From Embiotoca jacksoni (taxonomy: Eukaryota; Chordata; Actinopteri; Embiotocidae), in contig JAKOON010000003.1 in NCBI GenBank assembly GCA_022577435.1, forward strand, positions 3,771,001 to 3,835,000: DNA of 64,000 nucleotides, read 5' to 3'. The notes under the pieces are model-generated. The model was not told the origin of the DNA, made no database searches, and saw nothing but the letters and a program-made list of their open reading frames with translations. A program made the position numbers and the translations under genes. Below, piece by piece: positions 1 to 37,141 of this stretch. The first letter of the stretch is position 1. Every line of letters begins with the position of its first letter.

Positions 1-512
1 ATAACAACAAAGTTTAAACTTTGTCACTTCCAGTGTCTACATAATACATATGCATTGCAAACACATCATTGGTACATCATAGCCATTATCATGAATTTTA
101 TATATTTTTTTTTCTTTTAATGTGGGAGGTGGGGGAGATCAAAGAAAACATAAATGCATGCCCAGCCCCAGAGATGTGAGCCATTCATCGACCTGCATCT
201 ATACTGTATGTGCAAAATCTGTTTTTTACATACACCACCTTTGATTTTCTTCCAAATGTCTCTAAACCCTTTAAATTCCTCTCAGTAGATCTGTCCCTCT
301 ATGCTTTGGTGTAAAACTCCTCTCACATTCAAAATACAACCCGAATACACTAACAGTGTATGTAAAGTGGATCAGTAAAGTAAAGGTATGTGGATTGCCT
401 CTCTGGAGATGCTTCATTTGCAGGTGGAGTTCATGCGAGGTTGGTCAGATCGGCATTTCAGATAGGACATGGGGAAATGATGTCACAGTTATCATCTGAG
501 GAGAAGTGTGTC

Positions 513-561
<49 letters not shown>

Positions 562-1182
562 GAGCAAGGAGAGAGGCTGAAGATCTCAACGGCGCACCTG
601 ACAGCATCTTCGTGTCTTCAAGTCGTTTCACATGGCAAATAAGAACAGATAAGCATGTGCTGAGATACGGTGGTGGAGGTGGAAGAGGCTTTTCTCTCCT
701 CCTTTTAGGTTTTCTTTGTTCAACACACGCTCCCTGAGAAAAATCAGAGAATGGATCTCACTTTTTATTTTACACCTCCATTCCTTCTCGTTCTAAGAAT
801 TGAAAGCAAACAGCCTTCTGCTGCTCATCCTTACTTAAGGAGGAGCACCGATAGCCACTACGCACAGCCTGACCCTAAACACCTCCCTTATAGATCTACA
901 AAACAAAACTTCTGGTGATAACTGATACGCCATTTCCAAGAAAAAAAACAAAAAAAAACAGACACACAGTATGATTGTCCTTCCGTCCCAATGAGAAAAC
1001 AAAGTAATCATGCCTTCTTGTGTTCATCCTGACTGTGCAGGGGAGATGAGCTGAGAGAGACTCATGCATAAGTAACACTTGCAGTAGCAGCAGCAGCAGT
1101 AGCAGAAGAAGAAGAGGGAGTCCTTAAAAAGACATTTCAGTCCCAAACAAGATCTCAAGTTGGAGTAACCGAGCAGATTTTC

Positions 1183-1213
<31 letters not shown>

Positions 1214-1528
1214 TGTGTGTGTGTCCATGGCAATGTAATAAGCTGAAGGAGCCACACACCCTTTCACTTTCAACTGCTGATCCTCTTAGCAGGGAGCCGA
1301 TGTATGGATGCTGGGTGGGTGGGAGGGAAGGAGGGAGGGAAGGAAGGGCTTGTATGCGTCCTGAGTAAGGATATGCTGTGTGATTTGTGTGTGTATGTGG
1401 AGCGCAAAGACAAGTTCAGTTCGGGCTCCGCTCTCTGAATAGATCACATAGTGCTGGAGGGGGTGGCGGTGTAAGGTAGGAGTTGGCCCCGGGGGGAATT
1501 CATAAGGTAACAGGTGCGGGATCAGGGG
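1..1528 (-). other. rassf5: rassf5 3' UTR and downstream DNA
   Basis: No coding signal on either strand. Contains (TG)n at about 517-559 and 1184-1210, a (CAG/AGA)-rich triplet patch at 1084-1115 and GGAA-rich DNA at 1315-1345. A minus-strand AATAAA at 764-769 would give a 3' UTR of roughly 0.8 kb. Where the transcript truly ends cannot be read with certainty. Confidence 0.55.
764..769 (-). terminator. Candidate poly(A) signal of rassf5
   Basis: AATAAA on the minus strand (TTTATT on plus), about 760 bases past the stop codon at 1529. It was the canonical hexamer I noticed downstream of the stop; I did not search the rest of the window edge exhaustively. Confidence 0.4.
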
Positions 1529-26028
<24,500 letters not shown>

Positions 26029-26177
26029 TACCCTGTCCGCCTCTAATGCGTGTGTGTTGGGCTGTTTGGAGTGTGTACAAAGTGTGTGTTTTCACTCCGT
26101 GCCCAGAATGTAAACTCAACTCGCGTCCGTGTCGCGTGTAGTAGTGACGCAAAGGATCCAACAGCTTTAAAGCGTGA

Positions 26178-26208
26178 GCGCGCTCCCGGTAGAGTGACGG
26201 GAGCGCGC
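26178..26208. promoter_or_regulatory. GC-rich perfect inverted repeat upstream of rassf5
   Basis: GCGCGCTCCCG and its exact complement CGGGAGCGCGC are separated by 9 bases, about 150 bp upstream of the rassf5 start codon, in the likely promoter or 5' leader. It would form an 11-bp hairpin in RNA or a symmetric protein site. Confidence 0.6.
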
Positions 26209-27673
26209 GATAATCCCCGCTTCATACTACGATTCGGCATTAATGACTTCTTAAATGCTTCTCCGCTGGATAACAATATTAAGCTGTCTGGTGAGGTACT
26301 GGTTTATTACATCCGGGCATTTACTGTAAATAAAGCCATAGTAATAATCTTCTGAAACCACTTGTACTAAAAGTAAACTACAGAAAACAAACTGGCAGGA
26401 ACAACAGACCACAATCACAGATGTAGAATGCGTAAAGAGCTGCCAGAGACAAGATTAAGAAACATGACAAGATGGACGTACTTTAATAATAATAATAATT
26501 TAGGTTTTCCAATTAATTTGTCTATTTAAAAGAATTTTAAAATATAGCACAGCAATTTGCCTACAGAGCAGTAAATTAAGTTATTTTTTTGCTTATAATC
26601 ACAGAGGATCAAGAAGAAGTGTTGTGTTAGCCTACAGATAAAACAATCAAAACCTATAACATGATCAAATTCACGAGTGAATGAATCAGGGCTGACTGAT
26701 CCTACAATCAGTATTCAATATTGCCTTGATGTGGGGCAGTCTGAAAGTTCAACTGATACGAACACGATGTCACACTTGTTTGTGTAGGCTGGAATAAAAC
26801 TTTCCATTCTGCCAAAAGCACATCATCTGAGCTGCAAAAAAAAAGGAAAAAAAACAACCCACAGAGGCAGTTGAGCTTATCCCCCCTGACGAAAAGCAGA
26901 AATTCCACCCCCACCCCTCCTCCCAACAGCGTGAACAACTTTCATTTTCATTCTGGGTATACTTTGCCATGACACAACATTTGTTTATTGAATTTAAAAC
27001 CAACTTTGAGAGTGAATCATTGTCATTCGTGACTTTATTGACTTTAAGGAACGTGATGATTCAACATCACGGAGGTATGTTATGACATAAACTGACAGGA
27101 TGACTTTCACTTCACCTTTCAGCCTGAAAATGTTCCCAGCTGAGTCAGGTAATGTAAACTTTTAAGGCTATAAAGAAGGGATGACGTGAAATGTGGCAAA
27201 AAAAAAGAAAAAAAAGAATTGAAGACTACATTTAACAAATTTCCCCTCAACTCAAGCATTGCCCTTCAATAATCAACAAAAAAACAAAGTCTGGGATTTC
27301 CCCGCTGTGTGGACCACACTGGTAAATGTAATTTTGTCAGAGTTTTACTGTCACTGAACTGTTAGTAGTTCTGTAAAGAAAAGGAGACACCGTGGTGAGC
27401 GCCGAGTTTCCCTGATTGTTTTTCTTCTCTTTTACTGTAAATCTCATGATAAAATACCTAGAACATATTATTCCAGTTAAATATCCACAGGAACTGAAAC
27501 CAATGTAACTGAATCCTGCTCATTGTCTTGAGATTCAGACAATCAATGATGCTATCAATCACTTTTCATTCAGGGAACTTAAAACTTAATCAAAGAATGA
27601 GGTCACACGGAGCCATTTGAATGATCAAACATTCAGATAAACAGAAGAGCAGTTTACTCAAGAGCTGTTTTTA

Positions 27674-27682
<9 letters not shown>

Positions 27683-27756
<74 letters not shown>
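27683..27756. repeat. (CA)n microsatellite
   Basis: About 37 CA units between ikbke and rassf5. Confidence 0.97.
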
Positions 27757-27757
<1 letters not shown>

Positions 27758-28192
27758 GAGAAATACTTCAGTTTCTAAGGAAGTTAACACACTAATATCC
27801 TAGTATATTAAGATCGGGTTCCTGTAAATGTTTTGCAAACTGAAACAGCTTTCCAAAACCTTTCTTTCAGACCTTAAACTCAATTTCTAAAATCATGAAC
27901 CCTCTACCTGAATACACTCATTAAAAACAGCTGCATGTGAACACATTGTCCAGGTTTCTGATTGTTTTTGGTTTGTGCAGACTGAAGAGGCCAAGATGGT
28001 GAGAAATCCACGGCACACGGACGATCAGAAACCATTTAGAAACAGATGTTTTCTCCACCTGCTGGCCATTGCTGCCTCTCACTAGATCAGCTGCAGGCTC
28101 ATCGTAGATATTTCCCCAACTGGTCACAGAACATCTAAAAGATGCAGCTGACTTTTAGATCCTTCCTTCCTCCAGAAAGCTGATCGTGTGTA

Positions 28193-28227
28193 CAGGGACA
28201 TGAATAACCAGGTTCCTCATGTCCCTG
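28193..28227. repeat. Foldback repeat
   Basis: CAGGGACATGA and its exact complement TCATGTCCCTG are spaced by 13 bases. It probably belongs to an ikbke 3' UTR or a dispersed repeat. Confidence 0.5.
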
Positions 28228-28590
28228 GTACAATACATATCCCAATTTTGATGGAAACCAGAATAAGAGTCCAAATCAGAATACTAGTACACATGAAACT
28301 GCCCTCTTTGATTCAGTCTGGTTAAAATGATCATTGACGGTTCTCCAGATTTTACAGTGTGTGTAAGACAAAGACAAACCACAACCAGAAAAATGCTCAG
28401 CTCAGCAGCTGACTTGGCTTTATCCTGACTGTCTATCACTATGGCAGCCTACTAAAAATACAATAACACTAAAGGCATTAATGAGGTTTGTATTGAACTG
28501 CTGTACTCAGTCCCTCTACACACAGAGACCCTACGTCTTATTTCTGTGCATCTTATCTCTAAACTGAGACTCGCTCTTCATTGATTGTTT

Positions 28591-28642
28591 TCAGCTGCTT
28601 CCTCTTCCTGCGGCACACGATGGCCGGTCCTTTAAAGATCCG
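28591..28642 (-). CDS. ikbke: ikbke exon 20: C-terminal tail
   Basis: An AATGCAG acceptor is followed by one base completing Ser, then GSLKDRPSCAAGRGSS and a TGA at 28593-28591. The resulting IIERSGSL resembles the TBK1 end (ERFGSL) more than the mammalian IKKepsilon end (ERLNRVP), which supports the join. The acceptor has a weak pyrimidine tract. Confidence 0.65.
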
Positions 28643-29006
28643 CTGCATTGTTCATTAATGGCAGTTAAGATGAGCCTCATGCCGCAGACAGCGTGCGTGA
28701 TCGTGGGAGTTAAGATCCAGAGATGCTTATTGAGTCACAGCGTGGAGGGTCAGGCCAAACTGGGCTCCAGAGCGGCTGCAGAGTTCACCACTCCCAGACT
28801 GCAGGAGCAAAGAAACGCAATCAACAACAGGCTGGACAGGAGTTTAGACAGATTTAAGGACAGGAAGCCGCTTACTCAACCGACCTCTCAATGATGTTGT
28901 TGTTACACTGCAGCTCCCTCACCAGAATCTCCATTTCCTCCTTCAAATGGTGCATCCTAAAGCAGAGCAAGACATACTCTCAGAACAACCGGGCGACTGT
29001 CTCTGT

Positions 29007-29072
<66 letters not shown>

Positions 29073-32000
29073 AAAACACACACACACGCACACGCACACA
29101 CACACACACGCACACACACACACACGCACACACACACACACACACACCTGGAGACCATCTGGTCTTTGTCCCTGGGTGTGATTCCAGGCTGTTGTCCCGC
29201 TCCCTTGGACTGCAGAGTGTAAAGCATCCTGTCCATCGCCTGAGGAGGAGGGGACGAGACATTACATCATCACTGAGATTCATGACATCACTATCCTGAT
29301 AAAACAGACTCACAAATCTACCCAGAAGACGTAAAAAAAAAATCGGAAATAGTAGAGCACATTCTCATGTCTTTGTGAATATTATGGTATGAAGGCAGAG
29401 GCTTCATCCTTCAGTTCCCTGTTTCAAGTCAGACATGAGAAGAGAGAGATGCTGACCTTATTCTGGCGCTGCTCACTCATCTCCAAGTCTGCCAACAAGC
29501 CGGTGGAGAAAGAACGGAAGTCCTGCAGTCGCGTCTGCATCTCCAGCATTACACTGTAAATACAAGTACAAATGAGTCAGTAAAAGACATCTTTACGATC
29601 TGCAAGTACCTGCTGGACTCGAGAACACGAGGGAATGTCAAAACTTTTGAGATTCACACTAATCTGAATATTAAACCTTCTCAAGGCCATTTTAAATGAG
29701 ATGAATGACAATTAACTGGGTTAAATTGTTTATCCAGAATCCCCAAAATTATACCAATTTTAATTAAACTCTTTTAGTTGAGAAATGAATCAAGCCTTTG
29801 GGCACTTCTACCTTTTGGTTAAATGCACAAGTACATCTACACTCACATTTACACCTGAAAACCATCCTGCACTAGTTGATGTCTGTGTAATAGCAATTAC
29901 AAGATAAAGTGAACCGTGTCCTGTGTCTATAATCCAGAATAGAAAATACAGTCATTTAAAACATTAAAATAAAAGCTCTAAAAGTATATAAATATACTTG
30001 TTTGAAATCAATTACAAAACATTGGGAAAATCTATAAATGTTTTTACTTACTCTTCCTTTAAAATCTAGATTAAATAGTGCGTCATATATTATATTAAAC
30101 TGAAAATATATTCAGATCTACAGCATGTTTCTGCTTTAAATGAACAAACTTGAAAAAGAAAGAAAAGAATTTAAAGTCTAATAAAAAGCATCACCTCATT
30201 ATCACACGTTAAGTAAGGTAAAGTGAGGATAATTAATCACATTGAGTTAATCTTCTTCATTTAAGCTTTCACCATCTGTGTGTGTGGCTGTCAATCCAAA
30301 CACGGTGCAGTTATCTTTGTGTAAGAGTGGTTGGGTGAACAGTGCAAAGTTTCACACTGCTTCGACAGTTTAAAAGAAACAACCTGCTCCACGTCCGCGT
30401 TGAGGCCAGAAGCTCCTTGTATCTCTGCACGCAGTCCTCCCTGAAGAGACACTTCACTCGCTTGATGTGGGACGACAGGTGGATTCTGGTAAGGGAGAGT
30501 GACGAGCAGATTACAGGAGAGCTCAGGCAGCTCGCAGGCTGGGACACCAGCTGTGCGGACACACAAATCCGCAACCAAAGGCGTGTACTCACTTCTCAAA
30601 CTTGTGGATTTGTTCATCGTTGTATGCCAGCTCTGCGGTAAAAAAAATAAAAATTAACAAGTCTGTCAGGTAAATAATAAAACACAAAAACGATAAACAG
30701 ACAAAATATCTAATGAGAGAAGAATACGTACTCCCAGTCAGTCTGTCTTTGCGGTAGTGCTGATTAATCGCTATTATCTTCTGCAGCAGCATCTCCATCT
30801 TCTGGCAGCTGTGAGACACAAGACGTCAGAGATTAAATGCCAAAAACACACAGCCCACCTTGGAAGCTGTGACTCCCTGTTTGCCCAGAGTACCTCTTCT
30901 CATTGGCCAGAGTCTCCGCTAGCTTGGCCTGTTCAATCTGCAGCTGGTCCAGTCGGTTCTGGAACTCTTGGATGCCAGCGGTGTATATTGGCAGGTGTTC
31001 GTGGACCTGTAGAGACAGCAGCGGCACCCACAAACTCTTACACCCCATAAATCAACAAATTAAAAAGCTTATGATTCACACTCCTGCATTCTGCATTCGT
31101 TCACATTTACAGCATCCAAAACGAGTCCTGCCATGTTGTCTATGTATTTTCTGTCTCTCATGATTTTGCAACTTTCACTTGTAACTAAGAGAGAAAACAA
31201 CTCTGACTGCTTTGCATTCAATATTTTTGCAATGTCGTCAGTTAAAATCTCGCTGTAATACCGAGGCAATGCAACACATTATTTGAACAAACTTGAACTT
31301 AACACTCTCTCCAATTTGAGCTACAACACAGCACTTCTTTATTCTAAAGGGTATTTGATGTGTCATTGAAGGAAGCAGTCAGGACTCATACTCTCCACTA
31401 GATGGCCTTCAGAGCAGCACTCTGCTTAAAGGATGAAATCTCTTTTCTCACTGAGTCGACATGATATTTACGTGCATGTCCCATCTTTTCTTTCAGTTTC
31501 AGTTTTTCCTGATTATATTTCACTGCAACTACACTCAACTAACAGTTTATTAGGAACACTGAGCTATTCAAAGAGGGATGTTGAAAATCACACATAAGAG
31601 TAACACGAACTGAGGCCTTCAAAATGACCACCAAGTTGAGTTAATGCCTCTCTCAAACTGCTCCAACAGAAAATGAACTTTATAAAAGAACAACTTTAAT
31701 GTATGGCGGTTGTATTTTCTGTAACTCAGTGTATCTACCAAGCTAGAAAATAAGAGAGCTTGATTATATGCTGAAAAACAGACAACAGAAACAACAACCC
31801 AATTCTCAGTATCACTCTGAACAACCACATCAGTGAAAGCTTTTCTCAGATGTTCCTCCTGATGGCACTCACCAGCTGCAGCTTCTGACTGTTATCAGCC
31901 GTGTCTTGGTTTTCTGCAGTGTAAGGGCCTCTAAAAAGAGTAACAGACACGAGAGGAGCAAGATGGAAAAGAAGTAAAAGGGTGTTGATGTTTTTGGTCT

Positions 32001-35000
32001 ACATTTGTTAACAAATTACTCATCTCTAAATCCACTACATTTATACGAGACCAATTCTAATCGGTCAGGACGGTAAAACTCAAGGAACAAGTACATCTCG
32101 AACAAATATTGATATCATTTCCCATCACAAGTTCAACATAACGGATTTATTCCAAAAAGTGAGTAGATGAACATACAGCGTGTGAATCCGGTGCACTGCA
32201 CTGAGGCAGGACTGCAGTCTGACGGTGACCATCGCTATACTGTGCATGGCTTCTCCACACTCACTGCGCAACCTCATCCTGAGGAACGATAACAGTGTGA
32301 AAGAGAGATGGAGAGGAGAACAGTTTGAAAAGGGTCATTACCTCCAGGCGTCACATAACCTGAGCGGCACGTCACTCAATGAAGGGGAACAAATAATCTT
32401 TAGTGTCTCACATGTAGCTGTAGTATCCCTGCAGCAGCAGCTCTCGGTGCGTGTGCAGCAGCCGTACTATCCTCAGATACTGGTGCACCACGCCGACTAT
32501 TACCTGGACAGAGAAGATGACCATGAGTTAGAGGCTTATTAAACATGAAATGCACAGAAAAAAGTGAATCTTATCATGAGGCCCGGGTGGGTGAGAAACG
32601 AAGCAGAGCAGCACTACCTTGGAGAAATTGTAGTCGGCGTTGACCTCAAACCTGGATGGGATGATGGGAGTCTCTGCTGCAAAGAAAAGAAGAAATTCAA
32701 CTCCAAAATACATGAATTATGAACATGTTTATATGCTGTGTGTGTGTGCACCTGAGCATTAATGATTGTGTTCTCACATATTAATTCAAATCATTGTTTT
32801 CCTCCTTAACCAACCTTCATTACGCATTCATCTTTTATATAATAAAATAAACAGCATTCAATCAAATCTGCATAAAACTGCTGATTCAAACAAACATTTG
32901 TGTGTTAATGGAACCTCTTTCAAACCTCGTTCGTACGTCCCATAGGGAAGAGCGAAGAGCGAAGCAGATTAAAGTTGGAGACTTCACAGAATCTCATCAG
33001 CGGCATCTTTGTTTGTCTTACGTTCTCTGGAGGGCAGGCTGGTGTTCACTTCCGGTGCGTAGCTGAGCAGGATGAGCGGCTGAGAAGGTGAAGTGTGCGG
33101 CAGGTTCACCACCTTCATGCTACCCTCCAGAAGGAGGTCATGACCCAGGTACATCAGGTGTTGCTGCTGCACCCCAATACCAGTCTGTGAAGCCACCTCC
33201 TCGAAGAAGATGGACACTCTGGTTGAGAGGAGGGACATCGTTTTTACGCCACTGGAAACATTTTCTTTACATTTAAGTTCAGGTGCGATTTTACATCTTT
33301 GCTAGATTTGAAGAGTGAAGTCAGTGCTTCTGGTCACTGACATTTTGTGTCAATCTCTATGAAGATGCATGTTCTGGTTACAATTCTCTATACGTACAAA
33401 GATGCATGGAAAAATAATGATATACACAATAACTATCAGATTATTTTATCGTAACATTTAGTGTGTTTGGCAAAGGTTCATTTAAAGAGAGCTGGTGGTA
33501 AAATGCCATAACACCATTATTATCAAAGGCAATTTAAAACTTTACACAACAAGACAAAATAATCCTGCTTCCAAAGCAAACTGAATTGCAGAAGACTTTT
33601 TTTTACTCAAAACTAATTGCTGACTTTGCACTATCCTTTTTAGACGTTATATTGCATCGCCATGGTCAAAAGGCTACCAGGCGCCTCCACTAATATAAAT
33701 TATTCAGCTTTAATAAAATCATGATCCTCACATTAGAAACTACAAATGTAACATACGCACACATCCTCTCTGTTCACACAACGAGTTGTGCAGCAGGGAT
33801 TCAATTTACTGAGCGGGAGACTCAACGGGTAATTTAAAAAAAAAAAAAAAGTATTAAAAGTATTACACACACAGTGCTCCCAATTATTCTGAATATGCTT
33901 CACATTTCTGGCATGAATCCTATGAATTATAGCACTTGTTAGATTCATTAGTTGAATATGTCATGTTGTCAATGATTAATGCAACATTTAAACAAAATGC
34001 CAACATCTCATTCCTCATCTCCACTTTGTTTGTTTGTTTTTACAATATTTTATAGTTTATATCAGGAGTAAAATTCTGCAGGTTGAAGCTCGAGTTTGGA
34101 AAATAATAACACATAGGATACGAGGAAGGTGTGACATCCCCGTCCTGCTTTTTAAATGTTTGTCGTTTGGTAAACGCTGCTTTGTATCCAAGTCTGTAAC
34201 GATGTCAACAGTCCTTTCATGTTTTATCTGAGTTTGATCAGAGTGCAGCATGCGATGATCGGCCCACGCAGACTCACGTGTTGTAGTGGTGGATGTAGAT
34301 ACAGTGTGCTACAGCATGTTGCAGGGAGAACAGGTGAACTGGCTGCCGCTGCAGTATATCTGTGGTGGCTGTGAAGAACTGGTCGAAACCCCAACACCGC
34401 TCCTGGTTGGCCTCCAGTATACCAGCCAGTACTGGAACCAGCTGCACCTTCAGACCTCTACAGCCACCAAGACACAGACAGAGAAAAACTAAACAAAAAG
34501 AGAGAGCAGCAGAGAGGGGCTGAAAAAGAAAAATTAGCATCACATATTCATATTTAGAGACATACTGCGACAGCTGGCAGCTGTGAGGTAGGTGGTAGCT
34601 CCACTCTATAGGTCCGCCCTCCATCCGCTGTACGCCAGCTATTGCCCCCACAGGTTTCTCTGTGGTTATTTTGTACCTACAAAACAAAACACACAGTCAG
34701 GCTGATGGATGTTCATGTTCATTAGCAGCCGAAGCACTGATTAATTGGTATGAAGCAAAGCTGTTGGATGTGTGGTGCTTAAGACGAGTAGATTGAGACA
34801 AAACTGTGATCAGAAATGTGTCATCATCATCATCATCATCATCGACTGACATGGTGGGCTTGTTCCTGCGGGGTCCTTCGAACGGAGTGAAAGGAAGACT
34901 CCCAGTGGCCGCATGAGATAAGGTCACACCGATACTCCACAGGTCAACACTCACGCCGTAGGACTTCTGATGAGGCTTACGCAGCACGGCGCGTTCATAC

Positions 35001-35011
35001 ATGTCTGGGTG

Positions 35012-35081
<70 letters not shown>

Positions 35082-37097
35082 AGGGGAGAGAACACAAGCA
35101 AGTCTGCACGGGAGTATCTAGTCAGAGTTTCCCCACGTGTTGATATCAGTTACGATTATCTGTATCTGCAGTATTTCCATTTTCACTTTTAATTCTTGTA
35201 CCGAGTATATTTCCTCATTTGACCACTAGAGGGCCACCCAGCATCAATGAAGCAAGACGCTTTGAAATATTAAGGTTTTTGTTACCATGTCAGCTCAACA
35301 CAGTCAGGCTGTCTTTGCTGTAAAACCCGACTCAGGATTTTCACATCAACCTGCAGTGGTATCTTAACAAAACACCAACATGTGCAACTCAGAGGTTCAG
35401 ATCAGAGTTTAGACGGTAAGTTACTTTTCCACATGAGGAAATCTACAACCGACATGATAAATTGTACTAAATCTTATTTAGTACAATTTATCAGCTACAT
35501 TGGGAAGGCTCAGACAATAATTTGCCTCCGTATACGTATGAGCTCATCCAATTTCTCAATTAAAAAAGTCATTTTTGACTGTATGTTCTCAAACACACAG
35601 ACTTACTATGGTTATGCATAAGAGTGTTTTATTACCAGATACTCTTCAGTTCCATAAATGGACATGAACTTCTCATCATCTTCCAGCTCTCTTGCCGCTC
35701 CAAAGTCTGTCAGCTTGTAAACGGACTTGCCGTCCTCACTGACCTGCCGCATGATGTTCCCCGGTTTGATGTCCCGGTGGACCACTCCATTTTCTCGCAG
35801 GTGGTTCATACCCTGAACTGAAGGGAACACAGGATGGATTAAAGAAGTCAAGACTCTGTTCCTGTTGAAAGGGAACTGAGGGCGCCAGCGTCACGCGTTC
35901 GAAGCAGGAGCAGGTATTTCAAGTTTCGCACCTTAAAAAAACATCCGCACCCGAGTTACACAAGTTTTTGTGACCACTGGTCCGCGTACTTCGGCAATTT
36001 CTCTTTATACCTGAGGCTTGAGCGCACGTTAAGCTTTGTTTTATATGTTTGGGGGCTCAAATCTGATGAGTAGGGAAGGCGGGGGGGGCGACGAACATCA
36101 AAGTAGAACTCGGTGTTGACAGTCTGACCGTCTGGAATAACTTCATGGTGCACATCCTTGCGAATGTCAAATAAAACCTCAGCTGCTTGCTTGTGCCCAG
36201 ATGCAGCTTTTTTTTGTGCGTGGACAGAACGTTCTGCCCTTTTAAAACGCGAATGTCACATGAAACACCAGTTTTGCGACCAGAAGTCACAAAAATATGC
36301 GCAACTCAAGCGCTGTTGTTAATTAAGCAACAAAACTTGAAATATTTCCTCACAAACATGATTGCTCCGCACTGCCTCGTGCTGACATCTCAGTTTCTGA
36401 ACTTTATGACTTCAGAAATAGGTATATGAAACTCTAAAACAAGAAGACATATGCACACAAACACACCTACACACTGCGACACAGTGAGGAACTCTGTTTC
36501 AGGCAGACCGAAGGCGTTTTCAGGCTCCTCGAGCAAACTGAGCAGACTTCCTCCTGAACAATACTCCATCACCAGCACTTTCTGTTTGGAGGGCAGCTGG
36601 AGAGAGACACACATATTGTGCACATGAGCTGCACTTCATTACAACATTGTAAAAATGACAAAATATTAAGAAAGCCTTCATTTCCAAAATAGATAATGAA
36701 ATCTTTAGAGAACTCAGAGTTTACATTCAGAGTCATTTGTTCTGCTTAGTTGAAAAATCACTGGATTGCTGGATTAACTGGAAGCTTAGTTTCTGATTAG
36801 CCGACTGGATCGTCTGTCGGAAAATAATCCGAAATAAAATAAAACCAGGGATTTGAATGCAATCGGATGAGTATGTGGAATTAATTATGTCCATCTATTA
36901 CCACATCTGACGTCTCCCCGCCTCCTTTTTTGTGTTTCCTCCTCACATGGCAGCCTCACCTCCTCCACTGTGAACAGCCTGACGATGTTGCCGTGGTTGA
37001 GCTTTCTGAGCATCTCAAACTCTCTTATCTGGACCTCATGGGGGCGGTGGTAGCTCACCGTGTTAAACACCTTCACCGCCACCAGTTCACCAGACCT

Positions 37098-37141
<44 letters not shown>

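Larger units (their letters stand above)
26209..28590. other. Intergenic region: rassf5 upstream and ikbke 3' UTR
   Basis: Contains AT-rich DNA, (CA)n at 27683-27756, a short foldback at 28193-28227 and no coding signal. AATAAA motifs on the minus strand lie at 27034-27039 and 26984-26989. If used, they would give ikbke a 1.5-1.6 kb 3' UTR and leave under 1 kb to the rassf5 start. Confidence 0.5.
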
